From Paragonimus westermani (taxonomy: Eukaryota > Platyhelminthes > Trematoda > Plagiorchiida > Troglotrematidae), in the NCBI GenBank assembly GCA_008508345.1, contig QNGE01000106.1:203079-267078 (forward strand): a DNA stretch of 64,000 bases, read 5' to 3'. Below, piece after piece: positions 45,461-59,039 of the stretch. A program made the translations under genes and the position numbers. Position 1 is the first letter of the stretch; each line of letters starts with the position of its first letter. The notes under the pieces are model-generated. The model did no database searches. It was given only the letters and a program-made list of their open reading frames with translations, and had not been told where the DNA came from.

Positions 45461-48400
45461 AAATGCGCAATACTACACGCACTGTGGACTAGGAACCACT
45501 GACAGGAACGGGCTGCTCTATCGGCAGCCCGGCCAGGTTTGCAGTAAGCGTGTCCAGATACTTTATCGGGTGTGCCACATGACTAATTGCAAACTAAAAT
45601 AAATATCGGTCGTAGTATAGAGGAAAATTCATTTTTACACGTCTTTCGAACAACCCTTTCAAAAACCCATTTGAGGCGAATGAACCGCCACACACGATTT
45701 ACGCGAACACTTTTCTGGACACCTCCTTTGGCGTGCTGGAAGTCGACATCTCAGACGCAATCCAGCTGGTTTACCGGCGGTCCTTATTTTTAAAGTTGGC
45801 TTTGCCCTCTGTCTGAGACTCCGGAGGGAGCAATGCCATCACTTTGAATGATGATTAGGAGCTGATCCCCCGAGATGGATGGGTCCTACGACTGGCTTAC
45901 TCTGAACGTTCCCTTGTGTCACTGAAACCAGGTCCATAACAGTTTAACTCCCCGCCTGCTCATTATCGTGTATCGAACCGCAGTGAAGATGTGTTGCTGC
46001 TGCACGAGAAAGAGAACCACTAACCAGTAAAACACGTTTACAAAATAAAATATTTCCTAATAGATACTTCCTTTGAGGGGACAAACATTTCAGAAGAATC
46101 CAAGGATCGGTGTTCCCGAAATGAACCGAGCTCAGTGCTCTATCCAGTTTGCAGCAATTAAGTACTGTCTCTCATTTTTGCTCAAAGGTTGACCGTAAGG
46201 CGGAAAACTGAGATACACAAAATCCATTCGTACACTAGCTAAGCCCAGTGTCCCGATAGCCTAAAGTGTGAACAGTGCTTACCAGCCAATTCCGAATAAG
46301 TTCGCGTTATTGAAATCTTTTAGCCTGATAGTGCGCGGTCCAAGCGTATTTGTGGTGTAAAGACCATCAACCAGTTTTTGTTTCCCTTTTACTACTCCGA
46401 AAGGTTCTTTCAAATGACTGTTCTCTGCCTCGACAACAGATCTTAAACCATGATAGGTGGATTATGTCATCATCACAGTACGCTAATTTTCGGGTAGCTT
46501 GATATTGGTTTTCTTTCAGACAGTTGTTACTAAACCAAAAACACTAACAACAATCCTGACGACCACTCCGTATGGTCGATGAGTGAACCTCTGTTATGGA
46601 AGTTGTGACAAAATAATGTTTCCTTGCTCATATCGATCGTGTTACACGTGAATAAAATGCCCCTTAATTCCCAAAAGAGAAAAGCACCGAAATAGCAGTT
46701 CTGCTCTCCTTGAAAGGCTTTTCAGGTTTGGAAGAAGTGCTATATTTTTCGATGGTTATGTATGGTTATCTTCAACATTTGTTCATGGTATGGGTTGAAT
46801 GGTGTTTGTAGGTTCGGTACGGAATTTTCCTTTTGGAAAACTTAATTCTAGCTAAAGAGATGGAAGTGACAGGATGAACGCCAGTTTTGTTTCTTCTGGG
46901 GCTCCGTAAATGGTAAAGCTTGTGTCAGGATAACAGTACTCCAGAGATGTCCAAATGACCGAAACGAGGGCGTAGAGTTTGCGTCTTAATCATAATCGTT
47001 GTCTCTGTATGAATGTTTAATATTTTAAAACTGTAGCTTCGAGGTCTTGTAGACTGTTTGTTCTTTCTGACTAATCTCCACCGCTATATTATAACAGTAA
47101 TTGTCTCGTTAAGTCGTTGTAACTTCCACTGGGATAAACTGAAACACACTCAGCAAAATTTCTTCTACTTGGGAATTTCGTCTTTTCGTGTTTTGCGCTC
47201 TTCTGTCCATTGTTATGCTGTCCTGGATTAACGAACTAGTCTAAAACTGGCAAATGACTTTTGAGTGGCACTTCACGTTCTGTCCACAAGCTTGTTTAAT
47301 TATTGCATTTCCCACATGAGCGCTTAACAGTGCTTGCATACCTCAAACAAACACACTGCTACTATTTATCACCTAGCCAGAGGCGTGCATAATTAGATTA
47401 ACGTGATCACACACTCAAATCAACTATTATCGAGTGTCTGAATCATGCATTTATCTTGCATAGCAATTTCCTGTAAATATACGACCATATTTAGGCAAAC
47501 GTACACAGTTCTGGCATTTTGTAAATAATGAGTTGTTTATGAACTTAATGTGTACTCAGTTGATAAAAACCGAAGGTAGTTTACTCCACATTATAAATAA
47601 TATATGCCAGCATAATTAACCCACTTTTAGTCCATCGCAGCGATAATCAGTGCCAGAAATTTGGAACATATTTAGGGAGTAAGTGGGACGTTATAGACTC
47701 GCCAGCAGTGCAGGAAGTTGACCTCTAAGTACACTGCTCAGGCAGTGGTCACTCCTCGGAAGCTCTTCCAGAGCCTTAGTAAGTGTTAAGTAGTTTGTAA
47801 GTCTATATCTGGTTGTTAATCAAAACCATCACAGAAAATGTGAGAAAAACCCTCGGGACGTAACACCTTAACCAAGCTCCTAGAATGTGAAAGTAAAGTC
47901 ACTCATTGTCTCTCACAGTCCACCTTATAGGCAAACCAGATTTATCTTTCGGCAAAAAAATCGAGGCTCTACTAAACTGTTGCAAACAAACTACAAGTTT
48001 CATTGAAGGCAACAATACATCACTGAAGTGGTGGTCTTTTAAAATTTTGTCTTCGGTCCTCCAGGTTGACGGTTACAATTAAGACCTCCAGTGTTGTGTC
48101 AAAATTATTATCTACGCAATTAGATATCGTTCATACCTGTCCATCCCATCACGGTCACTGTGCATTCGGTGGGAATGTACCCGGTGTCTTTCCAAATATG
48201 CTTCATGATAAGAGGCGTTCGTCTAACTCACCGGACTCAATGTCTAACCTAGATGACTGGTAGTCCATCAATTACAGTATGAGTGGTACGCATACCTGTA
48301 TATGCATGGCTCTGTTAAACACGTTAATTGGATTGCACTTATCACACGATTATATTTTAAATTATTTTTCAGGTTCAGTTTTTCCTTATTGGCTAAGCAA

Positions 48401-49782
48401 AATTACATGCGAACGTTCTAAAATGGGGGCTCGGTTGTATCTAGCGAACAGTCCACGATATGTATATTCCAAAGGCAGGGTGAATAGAATTGTTCTAACT
48501 AAAACAAAACCGATACAAAAAGTCTGAATTCGGATGGACAGTCTATTCCACTGGGGTCGTCTGGATTGTCGTTCTTGCTGTAATATGTTGAGCTTTACCT
48601 ACTCAGTAATGATCCCCGGATGCTTGTTCACAATTTTTGTGATTCCCTTCGCTAGTTTTACCCAGGTTCTCGATCTGTCAGTTAGCATTTTCCCTTGGAA
48701 TGTGGTAGGTCTTTCGCTTCGTGTTCCGGTTTCGTTTTTCATGTCTGGACATCACTTTAATCTGTCTCAGGAGGCTTGCTTAACCGGGTGATTAAAAATA
48801 TGCAGATTGTGCTGGCGCGTTGTGTCGGGAAGTGGAAACGAGAAAACCTCGTTAGAGGCTTAAATCTGCAGGATGCAGTGTATTGACAGACCTATTGACT
48901 GGATTAATTTATCGAATGACAGTGGGCCAAGTTCACCGGGACACACTGGCATTAGATCTGATAAATGTGACCCCAAACAGATAGGTAGATAAAAATAACA
49001 TACGTAGCCGTTTTTTCTCAAGTTACAATCAGTGTTCCTTAATCTAGCCCGATTTATGTGTCTTGTCGGTGTGAACCTTTGCAGTGTTAGTTTTTAAGTG
49101 CAATATCACCATCTCAGCTAGTTGCCCACTTCACCAATATAATCCGATTGGCTTAAAGGATTTTGCATATAACTATATATATATGTATATATATAATTGT
49201 CAAACGCGCTATGTGAGGCAACTTAACCAATCACCCAGACATAGAAAGGTGATATGTGAACAGGGAGAATAGTTTAGCAAGTGAAAAGGTGTGGTCAAAA
49301 GTTAACTTTGAAAAGGTTGCAATAACTGATTTTAGTCCTTTATCTTGTCTTGAGAGCCAATCCATACAATTTGCTCTCCGGTAATTTTGGGGATATTTCT
49401 AATGGAAATTATTTGTTCCACACAGAAGAAGTGAGGGTTGCCTTTTTCGACTGGAATCAATTTCAGTATATGAGGAAAGAGAACACAACAGCGAAGAAAA
49501 TTAATCTACATACTCTACTGTAGCCCCAGTGCATGCGACCTTAGTTTGTAGCCCATAAGTATTTGGGTTACAGCTTGACAGTGTTCAAGGGTAGTAGGTG
49601 GGACACTGTGACTTGCTCAGTGCCTACAAGACCCCACAAAGTTGAAATAGTGATATGTTCCTTTAGTGAAACTCACCGGAACCAGCCGTTTGCATACAGT
49701 GAATATCCTTTGAATTTGCTTGAAAACGGGTGCAAACCGGTTTGTTCTCTGCTTAATACTGATTGGGGATAAACAAACTCAG
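45461..49782. other. No gene supported
   Basis: From 45794 to 48065 no open frame exceeds 60 codons. Three + frames at 48066-48263, 48279-48527 and 48534-48791 have no recognised domain. A (TA)n tract lies at 49174-49195. A 20-base stretch near 48053 matches the 5' region of the non-LTR element (about 18321) with one difference. Confidence 0.5.
49174..49195. repeat. (TA)n microsatellite
   Basis: Two TA runs separated by TG; palindromic, like the 6224 tract. Confidence 0.88.
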
Positions 49783-49995
49783 GAACCTGTAGATCCCGGT
49801 GTGCTCAACAGAAAAAACTCTCAAGAGGAAACAGTTCGTTCTCAGAAATCGTTTTCTCATCGGATAGGTCCTTTGGAGAAAAAGCGTTCCAGTTTCATAC
49901 AAAAAGCTGCGCTTGGCGCCGAATTGAGGTCCGGTAGCCCCAGGGAGAGAGGTCGGCAACAATGTCGGAGGGGATTCAGTTCACTCACCCTTTGA
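49783..49995 (+). other. Candidate terminal exon, basic Ser/Arg-rich
   Basis: After AAACTCAG the frame reads EPVDPGVLNRKNSQEE, RSQKSFSHRIGPLEKKRSSF, IQKAALGAELRSG and CRRGFSSLTL, then TGA at 49993-49995. GC content and codon use are clearly higher than in the surroundings. RSQKS and KKRSSF are basophilic-kinase-like sites. No partner exon was found and the family is not recognised. Confidence 0.3.
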
Positions 49996-52900
49996 ACTTA
50001 AGTAAGGTTGTTACGACCCCTAAGTAAATCGCACGGACTAGCTAGAATTTGATCTAAGCCTAACTAATGAATGGAGTGAAGGACTTATTCAGCGGTAGTC
50101 TTGTTTCCAAAACCCCACCAAAATGATATTCACTAACTGATCACTGAAACCTTTGAGCCGTGTTCTCCAAGGGTGACCTAATACAGACGTACTGATGAGA
50201 AATACATGGGGGATATAGGTTTTAAATTTCGGACCTCCGGATAACTGACTCAAGTGAATCAGATATGATGTAAGCTAATTTCTTCTCTTCCGAAAGAGAT
50301 GATAGGGAAAATCATGTTTGCCGAAGTTTTAGTGTGTATTGAAACAGTGTCAAAATTATTGGCACTCCTAAAACACATACTCCTCTACACTGCTCTCCAT
50401 GACTTCGTTCTGGAATCGGATAAAACGATGACTATACTGATCTCTAGGTAACTGAGACTTCTTGGGTGTGAATAGTCATTATTGGACTCTTGTCGGAACC
50501 TACACAGCTCAGCCATTTTGCTACTCAACAATAGCTACAAGATAGTGTCGTGTTAATTACATTCTCCTTCGTAATTTAGATCTAATGGCACGTTGATATT
50601 TTTCATTATTTACTTACGTACAATCTTCAATTATTGAGTTTTAACTGGGTAATCGTCACAACTTGCTGAAAGCTAGGAACACCCGACAGTAATCACCTTA
50701 TCAGTGAGTTTAAAATACCTCAAGTCATCAAAAACACTCTTCGTTGGACTCCATCACAAATTATATGTCCATATCCATTCTGACGAATCTCACGAATCAG
50801 TGCCGTCTCGTTCATTTTCTTGCATTCACACCGTTTGGATTTCATAAGGAAGAGGTTCTGTTCCTCTATAAGAAAATACTCATTCTATTAAAAATATCTT
50901 TCGTTTTGTCTCAAGGATACTTTTTGTTAGCTGGTAGCAGTACACTTTGTGTTTATGTGGTTTAGTCGATTGAATATTGACTATTCCGTTCTCGGGTGAA
51001 TCATCATCAACAAACTGCTGTTGAACCCTCCGGACTAATTTGAACAAACTAGCGTGACTCACTGCTTCACTTTTGCAAAGTTCTACAAGAGGTTCTTAGA
51101 ATTACAAGCGTACTGCCAATAAATCATTCATCAGGATGTACACTATAATTTCATTGATTTATTCTTCTGATTGTCAATCATAGTTACCATACTTCAAGTC
51201 TTCATTTCTGGCTAACTTTCCAAGTAAAGTACGGGGCAACACTTGTAAGTTCATTTCGGATAAATATCAAAACAACTAGGCTGATGGCCAACATCCATTG
51301 TCAGATTGGTCGTCCGCAGAGACCACCTCGTGAAGATTGCGTACTTCCGTTTTCACGTTTGGTTGGTTTGCCATGAATCTTGTGAAAGCGAGGGTTATCT
51401 GATAATGGGGGGGGACAAAGGTATGAATTTATTTTCATCTGGGTATTGATACAATATACTAGGAACTTTTTTAATCTAGACTGAAGCAAAGACTAACGGA
51501 TTGTTTGCAAATTGTTGTTGAGCTTTAAATGTAGAGCGTTGACTTATTCAGTGTGTTATTTTGGTTTCTGATTTACATATGGACAATGGATAATTCGGGC
51601 CTCTCGTTGAATACCATTAGACACCCGTGAAACCATGACCGCACTGGTTTTGTCAACGATCGTCCAGGTGTACTGAGTGAATACAGATACTGTACCAATG
51701 AGCCGCAGAACAATCGATAAATATCACGATCTGTGACGAATATGTAAATGTCAGTTCGTTAGCTAGTCGATTCCATTTTCTACAGTGAATTTTGCTGGAA
51801 CCTAGCTAGTTGAAATGAACCGGATTTATTTTCGACTGAAATCATGGTGAATGAAGCTAATGAGGTTTTGTACAAAACTAATAGACCGTTTTGTTTTTGT
51901 AATAAGTTGGGTAGATATCACTACAGTACTACTCAGAAATACTGAGAATGAAATGTTTTTCCGGTTGGTTTAATTACTTTAATGACATTAAAACAATATT
52001 TCTGGTACCATGCACAATGGTTACGGTACGATTGTATGGCTAATATGGTCAACAGTAATCAGAATCATAAATTTCGTATAACGATGTAATATGGTTTTCA
52101 TTAAGAATGAACTGAATCTTCCGGTACACTTTTCGTTATGCTACGTCCACAACAGTGCGTTCTTCACCGTTTGTAGGAATCGATGGTTCGTGTGAAATAT
52201 CTTTGAATTTCTGTTGGTTCTGGCTAAGGGTTCATGGTGACTAGTTCGGACTCCTGATAGTCTGATGAAAGGTTTGAAATATGCAACAGATATTGAGAGA
52301 TCGATTTGTTGACAAATGAATTTTTAACTTTTGTCAGAACACCGACAGACAAATTATTTGTCTACGTTGAGAATAGAAATATATCATCTACAGTAGCTCA
52401 TTTATCTGAATATTCATTAAAAAACCCACCAATATTCACCAAAGTTCGACCGCAACATTTTTGTGGATTTTGATGATCACACCAGTAAATGTTCAGCTAC
52501 TAAGAGACTGCGTCATGTTGTGCATCCTTGAGTTTGTCATTGTTCCAGTGCCTAAACCAAGGTACCCGTCTGTTCAAACGATTCAGCTAGTGAAGGTATT
52601 CTTGATAGCTTTTGATAAGTTGGACATGTTACATGACTTCGTATTTACTGGATTATCTGAAATCTGAGTAATATCTTCAGGTGAGAGGCAGATGAATAAG
52701 ATCGTCTTACATTCTACCTTGCCAGAAATATGCCTTTCTTAGTATTTTCTCCTCAAATTACGTGTTGCCTGCTGACAATACAGTTGTATATTTTGAATTG
52801 TTTAACGGTCCTTGTTTCCTTAGTTTTAGGCTCACACGTGCTTAGTATACTATCTCGCCTTTCTCTCATCAAGAGAGTAGTATTTGACAGGACAGTTTTA

Positions 52901-53269
52901 GAAACATCGGTACAGTGTTGGTTAGGTGTCGATCAACTACAGGATGTCTGGACATCCGATTCATGATGGAACTTGTCATATTCAACATCGATCACCATGT
53001 GCTGATTATCTGATGAGCCGTAACATAAAACATCGCAGTTTACTTAACGGTCTAACGCCGACAACTCAACAAAGTTGTTTGGCTGAGTGGTATCCAGTTT
53101 TCGCAGAACAATCAGAACTCCTTCGGACAGTTTCGGAAACTGGAGACTTACCTTCTGATGGGTGTTATCTACAGTACTTCCGGATTCCAAAATGAGAACC
53201 CAAAGTGTGTATGACGGCCACACAGGCACACGGCTAGTATGTACTGCGTATAACACATCAACTCACTAA
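49996..53269. other. No gene supported
   Basis: AT-rich. + frames at 50744-50965, 52461-52667, 52730-52966 and 52926-53195 are unrecognised. The last two directly precede a non-LTR RT fragment and may be its degraded upstream part. Confidence 0.45.
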
Positions 53270-53700
53270 GCTCAGAGAAAGTCAGACTTGCTACGTACAG
53301 AAAGGATTTCGATCCGGCCGGGTCAACACTGATCACACTTTTACCCTGCAACGAATACTGGAGCATCGACAACCTTACAGGCATTCGAAGTTCGTGGTAA
53401 CTTTAGACTTGAAAGCTGCTTCGATTTGGTTTCTCTTAACGTTATGCGAACTGACTTTTACACAAGCTGGTTCCAACGACGTATGGGATACTGCATGTTT
53501 AATTGAAAAGCGGACTTCCTGACACTAAGTTGACGAATATACAACCTGCGCATTTCAATTACTTGCCTAGGTCCTTTATCGAAGAAAACCAGACCATACT
53601 GAACAGGGTGAAAAACTTGTTTGGTTTGTATGGAATGCGTTTCAAATATCCAAAGAACAAGGTTCCGTACAAAAAGTGGGGCTGCCATACATCAACATTC
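53270..53700 (+). mobile_element. Second non-LTR retrotransposon RT fragment
   Basis: KLRESQTCYVQKGFRSGR, then DHTFTLQRILEHRQPYR and VVTLDLKAA (53270-53420) match the R-E-x-Q...G-F-R-x-G-R...D-x-x-F-T-L-R-x-I-L-E-H-R...V-x-x-D-L-K-x-A-F block of LINE RTs. A later piece reads LFGLYGMRFKYPKNKV (about 53620-53660), like the MRF.P.K segment after the catalytic site. The catalytic YADD core is missing. The copy differs from the one at 18.8 kb. Confidence 0.6.
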
Positions 53701-55289
53701 TCTATTGTGACAGTCCGCGTGGGCCTTCGGTAGTAAAATCTCGCCAACCTCAAACTTGACCGGTGACAGTACAACGAGGACAACAATCGCACATAACGCC
53801 TTTTCCAACCTGCACTATCGGTGGAGTCAAAAAGATGTCCGATTGTCACCGAATAGAAAGGTTTGTAATGCTTATGTTTGGTGGCTTGTTCACGACGAAG
53901 GTCTCGATGCAATTTATGTGTTTAGTCTTCTTTTCCAGTTAGTCCACATCAATTAAACTGATGGCGTGAACAACAAGTCTCTCGGATAATTTGGGATGCA
54001 CCGTCAATCTGTGAAATAACGGAAGTGCACAGACTTTAATGATTAAGCCACGTATTCCGTATGTGGTTATCATAAAGAACATAGATAATTAAGGCCATCA
54101 CAAGCTAGAATAACTGTTAGGATGAAATACAAACAAGTAATCAATATGTATAAAAATCCTGGCTAGTCTGTTGATTGAAGTGGGCTGATGGTTGTCGCGA
54201 GCACATTTAAGCATCTCGCTAACACCTAAATCACCGCTAGAATCGTTATCTGAAATAACAACATGAAAAAACCAACTGTGCGCCAACACTTGCAGCAATT
54301 CCAGTTTGTCCACCTGAACGAGTTTGTATCTATTTTCACCTTTTTTTCCCTTGCATTGGCAACTTCTACGCCAACAAGACTTTAGGCTGAGGCCCAAGCC
54401 ACGATATTTCCTGTTAGGCTCATATCCAATACGAATGGATGAGAAAGTGAAATTTGCCCCAATTCGATGTTGGAATTCTTATTTTTCCCCAATATTTTGT
54501 GCTGTTCTTTTTTGAGTTAGGTATAATTACTCGGAACAAGGTAGTCAACAGCAGCGGTGAATTCCTCAACAACGACTTGTTGGTGATGATCTGGGCGAGG
54601 ATCAGTGGTTGAGTTGGTTCAAGAAACCCTGTTGAGTCGTCATTATCGTTTCGAATTCCGTTTTGTGGTGGAACTTTGGGCTTACTTTTTTAAAGTTTTT
54701 ACCTGCCTCCGTGAAGCTGCTTTTTACGGCAGATTTGAGCAAACGATTTTGTGCTTCCACGATCGCTGATCTGATCAACTCTATTGATGAGACAGCGAAC
54801 ATGCATTTTCCACGTGGTTATTCTGGATAAACTGAGGCTGCCCAAATCCCACTTTTTTCCCGAAGATGTCCCATCCACTCTGTTGCACTCATTTGCTAAT
54901 ATGCGCAATATGCATCCGCGGTCACAGAATAGTCCACAGGCCTGCAGGTTGATGGTCTTCAGGTTGATGTCTTCTACACCAACTAGAGAAGTTGGTCTGT
55001 AGATTGCCTCAGTTAAAACGGATGAAATTCTGGATGACGTTTCCTAGTTTTCAAAATAACTGAAGACGATCAAGTTTGTTAACACAGGAAGTGATGAACT
55101 TGGAAACAAAACAAGGGTAATATCATCTCTATATACTCCTGCTGGCAAGAAGATCTGGGAAGAAAAATTTCTCCAGTCTTCAGTTAATTCTCCAACTGCA
55201 TTTGCGTGGTCTACAATAAATGAGTTTTGCAGTGGGCAGGCAACTTCAGTCAGATGTGAAGTGCACATACCCTACAGCTGAATTGTGCC
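53701..55289. other. No gene recognised
   Basis: Overlapping frames of 60-100 codons occur on both strands (for example 54098-54397 minus, 54602-54802 minus, 54784-55002 plus). None has a recognisable domain. Confidence 0.45.
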
Positions 55290-55702
55290 TCTTGTCATCA
55301 ACTCAGGGAGCTAGTTGTGGAAATGCTAGACGTGATCCACCTAACTATTCTGTCTCACATGTCGTTTATCGGTTCACACGCAGATGCAATGACAGTTATA
55401 TAGGCAGAACGGGTCGGTGCTTGAGTCAAAGCATGGCCGCGTGCCTCCCAAAAAGGTTGGTCTACTCTGCTGGGCAAACGCACAGCCAAAGGACCAACCA
55501 AACGTGAAACCCAGCGTCATCAACTGTGAAACACATCCTGGAGACAGGACAAAATGTCAATCCAACCAGGTCGTTCACTGAAATGTTACGGCACCCAAAC
55601 CCCAAAATTCTGCTTACCAATGAAGCTGTGTTGTTCAAACAAAAACAGCCAATGTAGTGTGCCCAGGAGTTGATGGTTCACGCCATCCACCTCCCATGGT
55701 AG
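55290..55702 (+). mobile_element. Penelope-like element remnant: GIY-YIG endonuclease
   Basis: HVVYRFTRRCNDSYIGRTGR, then CLSQSMAACLPKRLV, carries a nearly intact V-Y-x-F-T-C-x-C...SYIGRT nuclease start. It continues with VKHILETGQNVN, FTEMLRHPNPKILL, and ends in AQELMVHAIHLPW and a stop, the usual C-terminus of trematode PLEs. One stop and a lost Glu-His show decay. No RT upstream. Confidence 0.72.
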
Positions 55703-56757
55703 CGGTTTTTATGCCATGGGTTCCTGCAACCCATTGGTGCAAGACTTAATTATCAATCGTCCGGCGTGTTCTGTGGCCGGGTTTCGAATTTTTCGTGGTA
55801 AAATTTACATGGCGGGTCATGTTCGACAAACAGTGGGATAGACTTGACCACGGAATCACCATCCTCTGCAATTTGTGCGCATATCTAGAGCATGTCACCG
55901 GACCTGCACGGATTTATTGCACCTGAGTCAGTGAGTTAATTCTCATCAGCTGACCGACATCCGGGAAACGAATTACACGCATTAATGGTCCTGTGCAGTG
56001 GATCAGCCAGTAGAGCAGAACGAGACTGTTGAGGTCGAATGTTGACACGGAATGGCCCTTGTCAGAAGCAACTGCCTTGACGTACATTTGAAGACATCTC
56101 GTCGAGAATTAAGCTGTACTAAGTCACCGAAAAGAGAATCGATTTACAAACGAAGGTGAACAGCACAACCGGAGGAAGTGACTTTTTCAATACTAGAGAA
56201 CTTAGCAAGAGAACAAGTGAGAGCATGCATGCCAAATCGTATCTGACCGGATCGCGGACAGCAAGTCTTCTCAAGCGATTTCAAAAGCATACAGGTCTAA
56301 CCAATTTAAGCTTAGCCGTCTACAGTTTTGGTCAACAATTTTTATATAACTGGCAGGTGGTAGGGTGTTGGATGATAGCTGTTGAACTTATGACAAACAA
56401 TTCTCTTACTAATCACCAGCACTCAAATCGTCTGACAAGTCTAATGGACCTTATGATTTCAATTTGGACAGAAGTGCTTGTCGTGGGACAAACGATTGAA
56501 TTTACCGGGACAATTACTGGGTCTCCAATCGAGGTTACTAGGCAACTTGATCAGTATACACACGCGAATGTGGCTGATATTTTGCATATGAATATTCTGT
56601 CATGCTTAGTGTGAGGTCATTGGGGAATTGATATGCAAAGTTGTTTTATGAAGGCGGGTCCGGAGTTCTAACTAATTCATGCCATGGTTAAGATGTGTAT
56701 TACCGACGAGCTGTAACGAAAGTGTAACTCGAATAAAGTGGGAGGTGTTTTAGCGAG
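55703..56757. other. Unrecognised; contains a 152-codon + frame (56156-56614)
   Basis: The frame starts MNSTTGGSDFFNTRELSK and ends LHMNILSCLV. It is one of the longest frames outside known features but shows no domain, signal peptide or coiled coil that I recognise. Given its place among dead elements it is probably a chance frame or relic. Confidence 0.25.
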
Positions 56758-56947
56758 CAGTCTGTTTCCAATCATTCATCATCGAGACAATTCCATAACA
56801 TTTTATGTCATCTTGATTATCGAGCCACACAAATCTGGAGCAATTAGTCAAATGACTACTTCGAACGGTTGTGAATTAGAAGACAATTAGGTGACTAACC
56901 TGACCTTCGGACTCGTCAATTGGCAAATGGGAGGCCATGGTAACCGC
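56758..56947. repeat. 190-bp inverted repeat, left copy
   Basis: Reverse complement of 57518-57707 (positions sum to 114465); I saw no mismatch in the segments compared. It lies outside the PLE RT fragment on its 5' side. Confidence 0.9.
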
Positions 56948-56967
56948 ATGGCCTGAACAGACTTCTT

Positions 56968-57549
56968 TTGAACACGAAACTGTGGACTGCGCAACCGAAT
57001 TCCGATCGCTTCTGCGGTGACCAGAACATGCACTGGATTGACGACTGGACAAGCGGTAATGGGTTGGGGTGCCAGGAAGAGGACATGAAACGGTCAATGT
57101 GCTCATGTTTTAGTTACGTACCCCTCGGACAGAAGAGAAACCTCGTTCGTAGTTCAGCACACAGAGCTATGAGCATATGCACTGCCGAAATGGTTGAAGC
57201 TGAGTTTTTTTTACGGCGGATATTCACAGAGAACGCCTGTCTTGTGAACTTTGTAGATAAACATATGGAAACGAAAGTTAAGCACTCATCTGCCAAGAAG
57301 TTGATTTACATGACGTCAGAGTACAAGGAAGAGGTGTTTGCTGATCTGGTTACTGTAAGAATGAGTAACGCAATTGCAAAGACCTACACTGCGTCACAAC
57401 TGCAAATCTCATTCCGATCTAGCCCGGTTGTCCACATACTACTCAGAGATACGTTGCCTAAACGTGTGCCATCATTTTATGTTTACTTCTTCACGTGCTG
57501 CCGTGGAGCAGGTCACCGCGGTTACCATGGCCTCCCATTTGCCAATTGA
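56968..57549 (+). mobile_element. Penelope-like RT C-terminal fragment between inverted repeats
   Basis: In one open frame of 193 codons: CFSYVPLGQKRNLVR, AHRAMSICTAEM and VNFVDKHMETK match the F.S..P..YK..LVR.L..R...IC.......E PLE RT thumb region. LQISFRSSPVVHILLRDTLP and SFYVYFFTCCRGAG are the linker and the first strand of the GIY-YIG domain. The PLE reading is lost where the right 190-bp repeat begins (57518). The preserved frame makes it the best-kept PLE piece here. Confidence 0.72.
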
Positions 57550-57707
57550 CGAGTCCGAAGGTCAGGTTAGTCACCTAATTGTCTTCTAATTCACAACCGT
57601 TCGAAGTAGTCATTTGACTAATTGCTCCAGATTTGTGTGGCTCGATAATCAAGATGACATAAAATGTTATGGAATTGTCTCGATGATGAATGATTGGAAA
57701 CAGACTG
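57518..57707. repeat. 190-bp inverted repeat, right copy
   Basis: Mirror of 56758-56947. Together the two copies enclose 570 bp, giving a 950-bp unit. No matching flanking duplication could be seen at the outer ends. Confidence 0.9.
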
Positions 57708-59039
57708 TTTGTCAAAACAACTTTAACTTTCGATAAACTCATGAACCTATCCGAATCGTCTAATAAAGTGCTTATTTTTGAGGAGTAATGAGAGAGCCTC
57801 AGTTGACTGTAAGTGACACTGAGGTCATATCAACCAGTACCATTTAACACGTGCCAGCTACACCATCGATGTCAACAGTCACCTTCTATTCAAAACAGTT
57901 AGATGTTAGCCAGAGTAAGCCGCATCAACTCTTCAACTGCATTAATGTAGTACCCTTGATCCAAATCGGAACGAACTATTCTACCTGGTGCTCATCCCCC
58001 AAATAATTCCAAACAGAAGACATGATGGATTTACCTGTGTGCTTACTGGAAACTTGCAAATGTTACACCTCTTCCCTGTTTGTAATTTGTGAGAAAGACT
58101 GATAAACCGAAACATAGTTACTGAGTGCATTCAAATAAGCATTCACACAGAGCCCCTAGTGTTAAAGCGAAGATATTAGGATATTTCAATGTGTTTACAG
58201 CTCATCAAGTGCACCTGTCGATAGAGCTATTGAATCTTCTTGCTGCTCATCCATATCTTCCAGATCATTCTACCTCACTTCATACTACTCGATATAGTTG
58301 ATAATGTGCTGGCCTCAATCAAATCTAGATGTCGGTGATCATGTTAATTTTTCAAATCTTCTGCTGAATATTTCAATCGTCCACTGAAATGTGGAACAGA
58401 AAATCATCAATTAAACTCTTATCTTGTTTACCGGGCACTATCGCAACTGGTCGTGACCAAACATCCTATGATCTGAACTCTTCAACTGCAACGGGTCGGT
58501 AAAATGTATCACATTGTGGCATACACTGTTTTGTACAATAGAGAGTCCATCACACTTCTGCGTAAGCGTGAGTCACTGAAATGTGGAGTAACTGAAACCA
58601 CCGAACGTTTGCTTGTCTATGAGATGGCATCTGTCCAGTGTTGTTCAATCAAGCGTTTCCTGCTTGCTCAATCCTTCATTGGTAATTACGTTCTGAGCGA
58701 TTTTGAGTGGTACCTAGCATTCTTACTACATAGAAGCTCGGATAATAGTCGATTAGTTGGCGATTGCGATGATTCAGGCTGGTCATCGATCCGGTGAGTT
58801 TGCAGCCATGGTAGACGTAGCGTATACTTTGAACGTTGAGACTAACCAAGGAGCCCAGAGTGATGAAGACGCTCAACTAGTTCCTAAAATTTACCACTTG
58901 TCTGGCAAAGGATAAGAAGTTGATTAGATCCACTAAATATCTCAAAACCTTAAGACAGGCCTGTACACAGGAGCCGTGTTAGAATAGGAACCATAGCACT
59001 AAAACGCTGCAATCACAATAGGCTTGCTATTTATCGGGG
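57708..59039. other. No gene recognised
   Basis: A 97-codon + frame (58504-58797) has no domain. The rest is AT-rich and unstructured. Confidence 0.5.

Noticed and set aside
53559..53912. 117-codon minus-strand frame
   Set aside because: It is the antisense of the non-LTR RT fragment, which explains its openness.
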